This document shows, one piece after another, positions 51,127 to 59,986 of a stretch of DNA of 64,000 nt. The position numbers were made by a program, and so were the translations under genes. How positions within the stretch are numbered: the stretch's first letter is position 1; each line of letters starts with the position of its first letter. The notes beneath the pieces are model-generated. The model ran no database searches. It saw only the letters and a program-made list of their open reading frames with translations, and was not told the origin of the DNA. This DNA comes from an uncultured Psychroserpens sp. (lineage in GTDB: Bacteria > Bacteroidota > Bacteroidia > Flavobacteriales > Flavobacteriaceae). Where the stretch lies: contig NZ_CANMVN010000002.1 of assembly GCF_947501425.1 (NCBI RefSeq), positions 310,001 to 374,000 of the forward strand. The letters run 5' to 3'.

Positions 51127-53358
51127 CTAAAAATTATAACTTATACGTCCTTTGATAAAAAAGGGAGTTCCAGGTGTAAAATGTATTTCTTCCACACTCT
51201 GTGGTTCATTTTGTAATCTGGATTCTGTTGCAAACTGTGTTTCGTTCCATTCAACATCAAATAAATTTTCAATTTGTAAACCCAGTGTGATATTGTCGAA
51301 ACTGTAATTGATATTGAAATCTGTTACAAAGTATCCTTCAGCAATTATACTATTGGTTTCATTGGCTGGTCTATCATCGATATATCTATATCGTATTCCT
51401 CCCGAAAATCCATCCAAATCTGAAACTGATAATCCTCCAGCTAATGTAAAGTCTGGTGCTAATGGAATGTAATTTTCTCCTTCTGCAGCTTCCAGGCTTC
51501 TTGCTCTGGTGTAAGTGGCATCTGTATCAAGATATAACCAATCATTCAGTTGGTAACGCAAGCCTAAATCAATACCATAACGCTCTGTTTCCCCACTTGG
51601 CTCAACAATTCCAGCATCTCCAACATAAACAAATTCCTGTTCTAAAAACAGATACCACAGAGCTGTATTAATGATAAATTTTTTATTAGGTTTCCATATC
51701 GAACCTACGTCAAGACCGTAAGCTCTGGGCAGTATATCTCGACCAGAATTATTGACAACAACTCTTGTATCATTGGAATGAAAACCAATACCTGATTTCA
51801 TATAAAGTTGTAAATTATTTTGAACGTCATAAAAAACATTAAGTTTCGGACTAACGATAGTTTTAGTTTCCGATTGAACTGAATAGGCTGTTTGCAGCTT
51901 ATCATTATACAGGAATTTAAAATAATCTAGTCGCAATGCTGGAGCAATCCGCAGTTTTCCAAAATCGAAAGTGGTATTGATAAACGCATCAATGTTAGTT
52001 TGATTGATATCTCCCAACTGAACATTTTCTAATGTCGTCTGACGGTTTAACGTTCTTGATAATTCAACATCATTAATAATATCATGTCGAAACTCAAGAC
52101 CAGCATCAAAACTCACATTTGTATTTCCAAGATACATTGATTTTGAAAGCATAGTATTGACACCAAAAATATGTCGTTCCTCTTCTTGCTTTATTTGGTC
52201 TCCGTTTATAGGATCCTCTAAAAAGAAGGTAAAGTTTGAAAAGAGTTTAAAGTTATAGTTAGAGTAAAACGCATTGGTTTTTAATTGTGTATCATCTGAC
52301 ATATACTTACTGAACTCTACATTAAAGTTTGTACGCGATGTTTCTCCTCCTTCAGTATCGTCTATAGCACCAAATCGCGTTATATTTCCGTTATCAACTT
52401 CGCGTTGCGGTATTTGCCCTGAAGCATCCCAGCGACTTGTAAAATGAGAAGCTGATAGTGTTAACTTATCATTATCAGGTGAGAACATCACATACTTCCC
52501 AAATAGATTTAAACGGTTAAAGTTTTGCGGCGATTCAAAAGGTCCATCAGTAGCAATATACTCCATTGCTAAATAGGCATTTTGTCGTTTTGTGTTTTCA
52601 AGTAAATTGAACATTCCCAATGTTCTCAGTGAATTAAAATCACCCACGGAAAGACTAATCTGACTATCTTTTAAATAGTCTTTTGTAGAGAAGTCTACAT
52701 AACCAGCAGTATTAAAATCTCCTTGCTGTCCATAATAGGGTCCTTTACCAAAATCAATTTTATTAATGGTCTCTGGAATCAAAAAATGTAAATCGCTATA
52801 ACCTTGTCCATGAGCATGAGACACCATATTTACTGGCATACCATCTACCGAAATAGAAACGTCAGTTCCATGATCAACATCAAACCCTCTGAGAAATAAT
52901 TGTTCTGCTTTACCTCCTCCTGCATGTTGTCCTATAATTAAACCAGGAACTTTACGAAGTATTTCCTGTGAAGAATTTACTGGTGTTGTGCTTAAATCTA
53001 GCTTTGAAATTGTATGTAATGCATTGAGTTCTTCAGTAATTACCAGTTCTTCCAATTGATAGGCTTGTTCTTCTAAAACAATAACAAACAATGCGTCAAA
53101 ATATGAATCATTCAATACCAGTGCTTTTGTTTTATATCCTAAAAGTCTAACCCTAATAGAATCTCCAACTTTAGTTTCTTTAAGCGCAAAAACTCCATTA
53201 TCTGAAGAGTGAGCATGACTTTCAGAATTTATATTATAAATGTAAGCAGCTTCAATAGGTTGATTAGATGCATCAATGACTTTACCTTTCAGTTCTTGTG
53301 AAAACAAGAAACCAGTACTAAGTACAAATAGTATGCATATTATAAGTTGTTGTCTCAT
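51127..53358 (-). CDS. TonB-dependent outer membrane receptor
   Basis: 743 residues. Signal peptide (ends near FLFSQ), a carboxypeptidase-D regulatory-like domain (LKGKVIDASNQPIEAAYIYN), a plug domain (ILRKVPGLIIGQHAGGGKAEQLFLRGFDVDHGTDVSISVDGMPVN), then a beta-barrel ending in FIKGRISYNF. The plug has an unusually His-rich loop SHAHGQGYSDLHFL, also present in receptors linked to metal uptake. No SusD partner, so the substrate is probably not a large glycan. Last gene of the DUF4331 operon; 2 bases after the TPR gene. Confidence 0.93.
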   Translation of the reverse strand: MRQQLIICILFVLSTGFLFSQELKGKVIDASNQPIEAAYIYNINSESHAHSSDNGVFALKETKVGDSIRVRLLGYKTKALVLNDSYFDALFVIVLEEQAYQLEELVITEELNALHTISKLDLSTTPVNSSQEILRKVPGLIIGQHAGGGKAEQLFLRGFDVDHGTDVSISVDGMPVNMVSHAHGQGYSDLHFLIPETINKIDFGKGPYYGQQGDFNTAGYVDFSTKDYLKDSQISLSVGDFNSLRTLGMFNLLENTKRQNAYLAMEYIATDGPFESPQNFNRLNLFGKYVMFSPDNDKLTLSASHFTSRWDASGQIPQREVDNGNITRFGAIDDTEGGETSRTNFNVEFSKYMSDDTQLKTNAFYSNYNFKLFSNFTFFLEDPINGDQIKQEEERHIFGVNTMLSKSMYLGNTNVSFDAGLEFRHDIINDVELSRTLNRQTTLENVQLGDINQTNIDAFINTTFDFGKLRIAPALRLDYFKFLYNDKLQTAYSVQSETKTIVSPKLNVFYDVQNNLQLYMKSGIGFHSNDTRVVVNNSGRDILPRAYGLDVGSIWKPNKKFIINTALWYLFLEQEFVYVGDAGIVEPSGETERYGIDLGLRYQLNDWLYLDTDATYTRARSLEAAEGENYIPLAPDFTLAGGLSVSDLDGFSGGIRYRYIDDRPANETNSIIAEGYFVTDFNINYSFDNITLGLQIENLFDVEWNETQFATESRLQNEPQSVEEIHFTPGTPFFIKGRISYNF

Positions 53359-53360
53359 AA

Positions 53361-54656
53361 TTACAGATTATTTATTTCAACTTCCATAGTTGGTCCTAGC
53401 TCATAGATACTTGCCAGAAGCTCATCTTTAAGCGGCTTTATCTTTTCTGTTTCACCTGCTGCTTTATAGATCTCAGCTACGTGATATAAGATTGCAGGTT
53501 CAAAGGTTTTTTCAATAATGTGTTCTTCCGTAATCTGTAGTGCAGCATCTAAATTGCCGTTACTAAAATAAGCCCAAGCCAAAAGATCGTATGATTGAGG
53601 TGTTGGCCTGTTCTCTACTTCTGTTTGTGCAATTGCAATTGCCTCATCCAAATTTGAGTTTTTATCAGTGTACAACAGGACATTATAAGCATTATACATA
53701 TCACCATAGGCTTCATTCTTTACAGCCATTTCGTATAGTTCTAATTGTTTTTCAGCAATGGCATCGTAGCCAGCATAATCGGCTATTTCTGATTTCAAAA
53801 GGTAGTAGTCTGGTGCTTGATAGTTCTCAGTCACTGCGTTTAAAATACGTAATGCTTCATTTGGGTTCTTTTCATATGAATAAACAATCCATGCAATTCC
53901 TTTCTTAGCATAGGCATCGTTAGGATCTAAGGTTAGGGCTTTTAAATAGTGTTGGTATGATTTTTCAATCTTTCCGGCATGACCGTAGAAATCAGCAATA
54001 TTAGTGTAAGACCACTGTTTTAAGTCTTTAAGATTTGAAGCCTCTGCTATGACCATGGCTTGCTCCATATATTTGATAGCAGCATCGAGATTACCTTTAT
54101 GGTCACTAAGTTTTGACAAACGAATGAGATAATCAAAATCACTAAAATTTTCGAAGTTATTCAAGTAAGTTTGAGCCTCATTATAGTTTCCTAATTCTAG
54201 ATGAACATCAAATAACATTTTTTGAGTCATTTGCAGGTTTTCTCTCAATAGTTCAGCTTTTGTGAGTAATTCTAAAGCCTCTTTGAATCTGTGTTGTGAA
54301 ATGTAGTTGTATGCTAAACTTCTTAGATAAGAAGGGTTTTCATACCTTGTAATTTCATTAACTTCCAGTAATTTTTGTTCAGCTTCAATAAGATAATTCA
54401 CATCTCCTGTTGCCGAAAAATAATTAGTATAAGTAGATGCTAATTTTCCTAAGTAAGGAAACTGATCTGGAGATTCTTCTAATTTTTCAGACCAAAAGAT
54501 TTTATTTTGTTCAGCTTGTTTCAGAGATTGGTTTTCCGAAGGATACAAAAAGACATTATAATCATTATGATCTGTGATTTGAGTAGTTGTAGACGTGCAA
54601 TTTGTGACAAGAGCAACTATCAACACAACCATTAGGCATGTGTATTTAGAGTTCAT
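53361..54656 (-). CDS. TPR-repeat lipoprotein
   Basis: 431 residues; lipobox VTNC (Cys about 20). At least seven TPR-like helical pairs can be read: RSLAYNYISQHRFKEALELL, DLKQWSYTNIADFYGHAGKIE, KALTLDPNDAYAKKGIAWIV, LLAWAYFSNGNLDAALQI. A scaffold for protein contacts in the periplasm. Two bases before the TonB receptor, so translationally linked. Upstream, a terminator-like hairpin separates it from the DUF4331-type genes. Confidence 0.88.
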   Translation of the reverse strand: MNSKYTCLMVVLIVALVTNCTSTTTQITDHNDYNVFLYPSENQSLKQAEQNKIFWSEKLEESPDQFPYLGKLASTYTNYFSATGDVNYLIEAEQKLLEVNEITRYENPSYLRSLAYNYISQHRFKEALELLTKAELLRENLQMTQKMLFDVHLELGNYNEAQTYLNNFENFSDFDYLIRLSKLSDHKGNLDAAIKYMEQAMVIAEASNLKDLKQWSYTNIADFYGHAGKIEKSYQHYLKALTLDPNDAYAKKGIAWIVYSYEKNPNEALRILNAVTENYQAPDYYLLKSEIADYAGYDAIAEKQLELYEMAVKNEAYGDMYNAYNVLLYTDKNSNLDEAIAIAQTEVENRPTPQSYDLLAWAYFSNGNLDAALQITEEHIIEKTFEPAILYHVAEIYKAAGETEKIKPLKDELLASIYELGPTMEVEINNL

Positions 54657-54694
54657 TGTTGAGTGTGTTTTGAGTTTTTTAGAGTGATTTTATT

Positions 54695-54733
54695 AAAAAC
54701 TCTGAAATGAGATGGACTAATCCCATTTCAGAG
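54695..54733 (-). terminator. Intra-operon terminator after the DUF4331 pair
   Basis: CTCTGAAATG (54700-54709) pairs perfectly with CATTTCAGAG (54724-54733), with an inner GGA/TCC pair, and on the transcribed strand a T5 run follows. It ends or attenuates transcription before the TPR and receptor genes. Confidence 0.82.
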
Positions 54734-54744
54734 CTATAAGCGGT

Positions 54745-55296
54745 TTAGTGAGGTGTTGCCAAATAAGGGAATGATGTTAAGAACGGCTTATCATTTCCAT
54801 CGACATTATCATCTGTTAATCCAGGATTTTCTGAACCATCTGGACCACCAAAAATGAGCAATAACTCTGTTGAGATAACATCATCAGCCAGCGCACGACC
54901 CGTTAATACATTGGTGCCATCAAAAAATGTAGTAGTACCATTTAAAGACACTGTCAATACATCTGTTGCCAAAGCTCCTGTAAATGTTGGTGCGTCAAAT
55001 CCTAAAGCATTTGTTGTATATCCAGGATTTAAGGCTAATAATTTAGCTTCAAACTTGGTTTGAAATGCTGCATTTTGATCTGATGGTACAGTGGTGTTAA
55101 AACTATTTTTATCTGCCATATCTACAAAAACTGTATTAATTGCAGGTCGACCCATTTGATCTTGCTGAGTAAAAGTCCCTGTAAAGTTTGGCCCTGTTGG
55201 ACCTGTTGGTCCGTTATCGTCATCGTTACTACAGTTGTATGCTGAAAAGGATACAAGCAGTGCGATGGCTATTAATTTTATATTATTAAGTTTCAT
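54745..55296 (-). CDS. Lipoprotein, C-terminal-half DUF4331-like
   Basis: 183 residues; lipobox SAYNC (Cys about 22), a Gly/Pro/Thr-rich spacer, then a domain beginning FTQQDQMGRPAINTVFVDMADKNSFNTTVPSDQ. That matches the later part of full-length DUF4331 proteins (conserved QxDRMGRPxxN and kxxFNxxxPxxD). No N-terminal half is present; the preceding gene supplies it. Function unknown; exported and lipid-anchored. 25 bases after the first DUF4331 gene. Confidence 0.75.
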   Translation of the reverse strand: MKLNNIKLIAIALLVSFSAYNCSNDDDNGPTGPTGPNFTGTFTQQDQMGRPAINTVFVDMADKNSFNTTVPSDQNAAFQTKFEAKLLALNPGYTTNALGFDAPTFTGALATDVLTVSLNGTTTFFDGTNVLTGRALADDVISTELLLIFGGPDGSENPGLTDDNVDGNDKPFLTSFPYLATPH

Positions 55297-55321
55297 AATG
55301 TTCTATTTAAAAGATTTATAA

Positions 55322-55975
55322 TTATTGTTTTCTTTTTGATTCTACCCAAATGTTTACTGAATCACCTGTACCTACCATAGCTTTTGGAACTTCAACCACA
55401 ACAGATAGTACATTTGTACCAGCAAAAGTGTCTGATCCAGGATCATTGAACATGGTTTCGTTTCCAGCGATAATTTCTCCATAACGTGCAAAATCCATAA
55501 AGAATGGATCATCACGAGGTCCAGCAAAAAAGCTCATTCCATTATTAGTCTCAACAATGGCATTTGCGCCATAAGATGTAATATCCACTTCGTTACGCAT
55601 TGCTGTATCTGCTAAGATTGTACTATTTAAACCTGACTGCGAAGGTGCTGTTGGTCCAAAAAAGTACATCTTACCATCTCTTGGAATAGCTTGAATCACT
55701 AAATCTTCAATGGCATCGCCATCATTGTCAATATTGAATTCTAATAAGACGTTCTCATCAAATGATGCTCCAGCTGTACTTGCTGGACTTAGTAATCCTT
55801 GTAGATTCGCAACAAACACAATGTTGTCGGTGTTTTGACCTTGAAAGCCATAAATGTCAGTGATATCACTTGTACCACCAGCAACTGCAGGAGCATCAAT
55901 ATGATCTGCTGCGATTGCAAAAAAGCCAGCAATGGTCAACACTGCAGCTCCAATTAAAATTTTTGATTTTTTCAT
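55322..55975 (-). CDS. DUF4331 protein, N-terminal-half form
   Basis: 217 residues. A Sec signal peptide without a lipobox precedes the DUF4331 start DHIDAPAVAGGTSDITDIYGFQGQNTDNIVFVANLQG. The centre has ENVLLEFNIDNDGDAIEDLVIQ and IPRDGKMYFFGP, and it ends FARYGEIIAGNETMFNDPG-SDTFAGTNVLSVVVEVP followed by NIWVESKRKQ. It thus covers only the first half of longer DUF4331 proteins. A soluble periplasmic or extracellular beta-rich protein, first gene of the operon. Confidence 0.85.
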   Translation of the reverse strand: MKKSKILIGAAVLTIAGFFAIAADHIDAPAVAGGTSDITDIYGFQGQNTDNIVFVANLQGLLSPASTAGASFDENVLLEFNIDNDGDAIEDLVIQAIPRDGKMYFFGPTAPSQSGLNSTILADTAMRNEVDITSYGANAIVETNNGMSFFAGPRDDPFFMDFARYGEIIAGNETMFNDPGSDTFAGTNVLSVVVEVPKAMVGTGDSVNIWVESKRKQ

Positions 55976-56098
55976 AATACTTTTGAGATTTTGTTAATTA
56001 ATGTTTTGTCTCTGCTAACACTTACGCAAATATTAACATAGCGGTTTTGTTAAAATTTTGTTAACGTAATTAAAACGTCGATTTTCAAAAGAAAAAAT

Positions 56099-56106
56099 TA
56101 ACTTTG
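56099..56106 (+). promoter_or_regulatory. -7 element before the LETM1-like gene
   Basis: TAACTTTG, an exact TAnnTTTG. It overlaps the TTG that would otherwise be a start at 56104, and supports the ATG at 56128. Confidence 0.65.
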
Positions 56107-56127
56107 CATGTCTTTAAAAATGATGTA

Positions 56128-57315
56128 ATGAACCCATCTACTAATGGTTGGATTGAAAAGTTTTGTTCTCAACTCTCTAAGAAAGGAGTTGCCTTTGAGA
56201 CCTATGACCAACTGTATGATAATCTGAAGGATTTTGGATTTATCTACGGTGTAAATGTTAGAGTTACAGATAAAATTGAACAGATTCATAAATATTCTGA
56301 AGACGAACTAGCCAAGATGAATCTCATCACTGGTTTATACCATATTTACTTATTTCACCGACAAAAATTCAGTACTAACGTATTTATTAAAGATCTACTT
56401 AACTTCTATAAAATGTTGGAAGTTTCAGATTTGTCATTATGGGATAAGTTAGTGATTGGTAAAAGTGATAATTCCATGTTGGAACGCTTAATTCATGATC
56501 GAATTCAGATAGATGATAATTTACTGACCAGAAATTTCAACAAGTCAATTACAAACTCTTTACTTTTTGTTGATGTACTAACCTTTGACGAGTATCTTTC
56601 AAAAACTATAGATCCAAAATCATATGCTGCCAACCTAGAAAGCATTATAGTTGGAACCTTATACCAATCTTTAAATTCGAAAAGTAAGATTACTGATTAC
56701 GATAAAGGGATTATTAATATCATTGAATCCTCAACTGCCTTTTTAGAGGAAGACACCACTGTAATTGAAGACCTCATCTACGATATTGATTACGATATTA
56801 ACACTAATGAAAAAAAATATCTGATTGATCTCATGTGCTTATCCGTTTGGGATGATGAGATCTTGGAAAAATCGGAGTATCAGTTTTTAAAACAGTTGGC
56901 AAAACGATTGGATATAGATATTTCCGAAGTTAGAAGTTCTATCATGTGTGTGGCTAATTTTCATACAGAACATAAAAAAGAGGTCATGCTTTTTCAGCAA
57001 ACCAATCCGATTAATAATTTTTATGAAAATTCTTCTCAATTGGTAAATAAGCTGATTAGGCGTAATAGTAAACGTTTGGTAAAAGAACTCAAACAGAGTA
57101 AAGATCTGATGCTACTGATAAGTAAATCTACCCATTCTGATCTTACGAAAGAAGAACAAAAACAAATGCAAAGTCAGTTGCTGGATATTTTAAAATCTAT
57201 ACCAAGCTTGGCTATTTTTATGCTACCTGGTGGTGCTATTTTACTACCAATTTTTGCAAAATTAATCCCAAACTTATTGCCTTCGTCTTTTGATGATAAT
57301 CGTATTGAAAAGTAA
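56128..57315 (+). CDS. LETM1-like protein (biofilm-associated family of Flavobacteriaceae)
   Basis: 395 residues from ATG 56128. Middle part resembles TerB-like helical folds (KKYLIDLMCLSVWDDEILEKSEYQFLKQLAKRLDIDISEV). The C-terminal end resembles the LETM1 segment: LLDILKSIPSLAIFMLPGGAILLPIFAKLIPNLLPSSF, with one hydrophobic helix. I recall this family as LETM1-related biofilm-associated protein; its biochemical role is not established. Mitochondrial LETM1 is a cation exchanger, but the conserved part here is short. Followed by a membrane protein and a J-domain protein on the same strand. Confidence 0.8.
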   Translation: MNPSTNGWIEKFCSQLSKKGVAFETYDQLYDNLKDFGFIYGVNVRVTDKIEQIHKYSEDELAKMNLITGLYHIYLFHRQKFSTNVFIKDLLNFYKMLEVSDLSLWDKLVIGKSDNSMLERLIHDRIQIDDNLLTRNFNKSITNSLLFVDVLTFDEYLSKTIDPKSYAANLESIIVGTLYQSLNSKSKITDYDKGIINIIESSTAFLEEDTTVIEDLIYDIDYDINTNEKKYLIDLMCLSVWDDEILEKSEYQFLKQLAKRLDIDISEVRSSIMCVANFHTEHKKEVMLFQQTNPINNFYENSSQLVNKLIRRNSKRLVKELKQSKDLMLLISKSTHSDLTKEEQKQMQSQLLDILKSIPSLAIFMLPGGAILLPIFAKLIPNLLPSSFDDNRIEK

Positions 57316-57340
57316 TTTTTTAAATAGTCTGATAAAAACG

Positions 57341-57348
57341 TAACTTTA
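57341..57348 (+). promoter_or_regulatory. Possible -7 element before the polytopic membrane gene
   Basis: TAACTTTA, seven of eight to TAnnTTTG, 47 bases before the ATG at 57396. This suggests a separate promoter, at least partly, from the LETM1-like gene. Confidence 0.5.
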
Positions 57349-57395
57349 GTTATCATAAAACGTCCTATAGTTGATGTTAAAATGTGAGAACTAAG

Positions 57396-58415
57396 ATGAC
57401 TAAACAAGTACTATTAAAACCACAGTTGATTGCGTTTTTAATTCCAACAATCCTTTTATTATCATTAGTTCTACTCATCAATTCAAGCCTCTTTACAGAA
57501 CATCAAAGCAAGCTATCTACCTTCATTACCATTGACTTTATTATCACGATTCCACTAATCTATTTTCTACTCATTAGAAAAACAAAGATTTCAAATCTAA
57601 CCATAGCGCCTTTTCTCATAGTATGTGTTGTGATTGCCTCATATACCATTCCAATGGCTAATCAGGATATACTGAATCTTGCAAAAACTTGGTTAATCCC
57701 AATTGTAGAATTGAGTGTACTAACATTTATCATTCTCAAAGTAAGAAAAGCTATTAAGGCATATAAAGAAGTTGCAACAACTCACAAAGATTTTTATAGC
57801 ACACTTACAGAAACTTGTAAATCGATATTTCCAGATACTGCAGCTAAACTTGCGGCTAATGAAATTGCATTGATCTATTATGGATTTTTTAATTTCAAAA
57901 CAATAAGCTTAAAGGCTAACGAATTTACCAACTATAATGGTTCAGGAATTTTGTCAACCTTAGGTGCTCTTATTTTGGTGGTTGGCATCGAAATGGTTAC
58001 TATTCATTATTTGGCTTCTAAATGGAGTATTACCTTTGCCTGGATTATGACCGGATTGAGCATATACTCAGCGCTTCAACTCATTGGTATTATAAGATCT
58101 GTTCCTAAACGTCCAATTGTGATTAATAGTGATCATCTATTATTGCGATTTGGTATCTTGAGTGAGACAACCATTCCTTTAGATGTCATTGAAAGCATTC
58201 AATTGGCAGATTCATCAGATTTCAATAAAGAAAAAGGCACCAGAACATTATCGCTTTTGGGTGAGATGGAACATAGTAATATTATGATTCACTTAAAAAC
58301 ACCACAACATATTGAATTCATCTACGGAAAACCAAAACTTTATACTAAATTATTATGTTTTGTAGACGATAATCAACGATTTAAAACTGAAGTAGAGCAG
58401 CTGCTTTCAAATTAA
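57396..58415 (+). CDS. Polytopic membrane protein with PH-like C-terminal domain
   Basis: 339 residues from ATG 57396 (the GTG at 57384 is less likely). About six helices fill residues 10-235 (IAFLIPTILLLSLVLLIN, FIITIPLIYFLLIR, IAPFLIVCVVIASYTIPM, WLIPIVELSVLTFIIL, LGALILVVGIEMVTIHYL, FAWIMTGLSIYSALQLIG). The last 100 residues form a beta domain like bacterial PH domains (VINSDHLLLRFGILSETTIPLDVIESIQ). No named family recognised. Function unknown. Four bases before the J-domain gene. Confidence 0.7.
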   Translation: MTKQVLLKPQLIAFLIPTILLLSLVLLINSSLFTEHQSKLSTFITIDFIITIPLIYFLLIRKTKISNLTIAPFLIVCVVIASYTIPMANQDILNLAKTWLIPIVELSVLTFIILKVRKAIKAYKEVATTHKDFYSTLTETCKSIFPDTAAKLAANEIALIYYGFFNFKTISLKANEFTNYNGSGILSTLGALILVVGIEMVTIHYLASKWSITFAWIMTGLSIYSALQLIGIIRSVPKRPIVINSDHLLLRFGILSETTIPLDVIESIQLADSSDFNKEKGTRTLSLLGEMEHSNIMIHLKTPQHIEFIYGKPKLYTKLLCFVDDNQRFKTEVEQLLSN

Positions 58416-58419
58416 TGCT

Positions 58420-58869
58420 ATGGTAGAATTAACTAATTATTATCAATTATTGAATATTGATAGATCAGCAGATCTAAATACTATTAAAAAAGCATTTAGA
58501 ACAGAAATTGCATTGTATCATCCAGACAACAATTCATCTAAAGGTGCCAGAGCTCGTTTTGACCTGCTTGTAGAAGGTTTTGATATTTTATCGCATCCAA
58601 AAAAAAGAGAAACTTATGATGCGATGCTTAGAGATTCAGACTTTAATAAACCAGTTATTATAAAGCGAAAGGTTGAGCCTGAATATCAAGAATGGCAAAA
58701 AGAAGCTAAGAAAAAATCAGATTCGTATTGGGATAGTTCTCTAGCTGAAGTATTAGTCCTTGATATATTTTTAGAAGCTGGATTTAGTGGATTATTTTCA
58801 GGAACCGAAGATCTACTAGACAGTCTTGGCGATTCGCTTGGTGATATATTAGATATTGATATCTTTTAA
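58420..58869 (+). CDS. J-domain (DnaJ-like) protein
   Basis: 149 residues. A complete J-domain occupies 5-67 with the HPD motif at 34-36 (ALYHPDNNSSKGA), so it can stimulate DnaK ATPase. There is no Gly/Phe region, zinc-finger or substrate-binding domain. The C-terminal 70 residues have a Lys-rich helix (WQKEAKKKSDSYW) and an acidic, hydrophobic tail (TEDLLDSLGDSLGDILDID). A class C cochaperone probably dedicated to one client or site, perhaps the membrane protein encoded just before it. Its stop overlaps the convergent response regulator gene by four bases. Confidence 0.88.
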   Translation: MVELTNYYQLLNIDRSADLNTIKKAFRTEIALYHPDNNSSKGARARFDLLVEGFDILSHPKKRETYDAMLRDSDFNKPVIIKRKVEPEYQEWQKEAKKKSDSYWDSSLAEVLVLDIFLEAGFSGLFSGTEDLLDSLGDSLGDILDIDIF

Positions 58870-59621
58870 GCTAACCACTGTTTAAAGTCTTTAACACGTT
58901 CTCTAGCCACAATAACGTCCTGTTCATTATAAGTGTTTAGCTTAATCTGGAGTCTGGAATTGGTATAGCTTACCATATCTTTTATAGCATTCACATTCAC
59001 AAAAAACTTTCTACTAATTCTAAAGAATTTATGAGGTTCTAACTCATCTTCAAGCTGCTCGAGAGTAGTGTCTAGCAAATAATTTCGCCCTTCTGATGTA
59101 TGAGCATAAGTGCCTTTGTTTTCACTATAAAAACATTCGATATCATCAATATTGATGAGCTTTAAATGTTGTCCGACTTTTACTGAAAATCGCTTTTTAT
59201 ATTCTCGTTCTATTGGATTAACCAAAAGTTTTTTAATATCGTCAAAATCTAAAGTTACCGATTGTTGTTGAGGCGCGCGGTCTTTGAATTTTAACACTGC
59301 TCTTTCAAGATCTTCTTCATCAATAGGTTTTAACAAATAGTCAATACTATTGAGTTTAAAAGCTTGCAAGGCATATTCATCATAAGCTGTTGTAAAAATG
59401 ACTGCCGAATTAATATCTATAGTATCAAATATTTCAAATGACAGACCATCACTTAACTGAATATCTAAAAAGATCAAGTCTGGATGTTGGTTATTTTGAA
59501 ACCATTCTATTGACTCTTCAACAGAATGAAGCATAACTTCAACATCCATTTGTAATTCTGTTAGCATACGCTGCAAGCGTCTTGCCGATGGCTTTTCGTC
59601 TTCAATAATGATGATATTCAT
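58866..59621 (-). CDS. LytTR-family response regulator
   Basis: 251 residues. Receiver domain with phosphoacceptor Asp53 (DLIFLDIQLSD), acidic pocket IIEDEKPSA, and a Lys in DYLLKPID. A LytTR DNA-binding domain fills 145-250 (FSVKVGQHLKLINIDDIECFYSE, FRISRKFFVNVNAI). It is phosphorylated by the histidine kinase encoded three genes upstream and controls transcription. Last gene of the operon, tail to tail with the J-protein gene. Confidence 0.93.
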   Translation of the reverse strand: MNIIIIEDEKPSARRLQRMLTELQMDVEVMLHSVEESIEWFQNNQHPDLIFLDIQLSDGLSFEIFDTIDINSAVIFTTAYDEYALQAFKLNSIDYLLKPIDEEDLERAVLKFKDRAPQQQSVTLDFDDIKKLLVNPIEREYKKRFSVKVGQHLKLINIDDIECFYSENKGTYAHTSEGRNYLLDTTLEQLEDELEPHKFFRISRKFFVNVNAIKDMVSYTNSRLQIKLNTYNEQDVIVARERVKDFKQWLA

Positions 59622-59662
59622 TTCTTAAATTTATGTTTTCTTATTAAATATTTTGAGAGACT

Positions 59663-59986
59663 TTATTCCCAATGTTGATCTTCTTGTTCAATATATTTTT
59701 TTATTCTACGTGCTTCCCAGCCTTTACCAAAAATTATATTTGGAAGAAACACAGATGCAGCGTGTGATACTAAAAACAGACCCCAAATAGAAAATGTAAA
59801 GAAATTATGCCATTGAAAATAGCTCTCACCAACCTCTAAGCTTCTGTAATTCATTATTGCAATTATGATATTTATTATTAAAAAGATCAACAAATGAAAG
59901 TAGAATCCTTTAAGTTGCTTTACTCTTTTAGCTGCCAGTTCATAACGTTCTCGACGTAATAGTTTATTTGCTTCCATCATTCCCAA
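59663..59986 (-). CDS. 2TM domain protein
   Basis: 107 residues: two helices (GFYFHLLIFLIINIIIAIMNY and FFTFSIWGLFLVSHAASVFL) framed by R-rich N-terminal (RRERYELAAKRVKQLKGF) and C-terminal (FGKGWEARRIKKYIEQED) segments typical of the bacterial 2TM domain. Role unknown; often next to LytTR systems. Overlaps the preceding 2TM gene by ten bases. Confidence 0.88.
   Translation of the reverse strand: MGMMEANKLLRRERYELAAKRVKQLKGFYFHLLIFLIINIIIAIMNYRSLEVGESYFQWHNFFTFSIWGLFLVSHAASVFLPNIIFGKGWEARRIKKYIEQEDQHWE

Noticed and set aside
56104-56127. TTG start for the LETM1-like protein
   Set aside because: The TTG is part of the TAACTTTG promoter element; ATG 56128 fits better.
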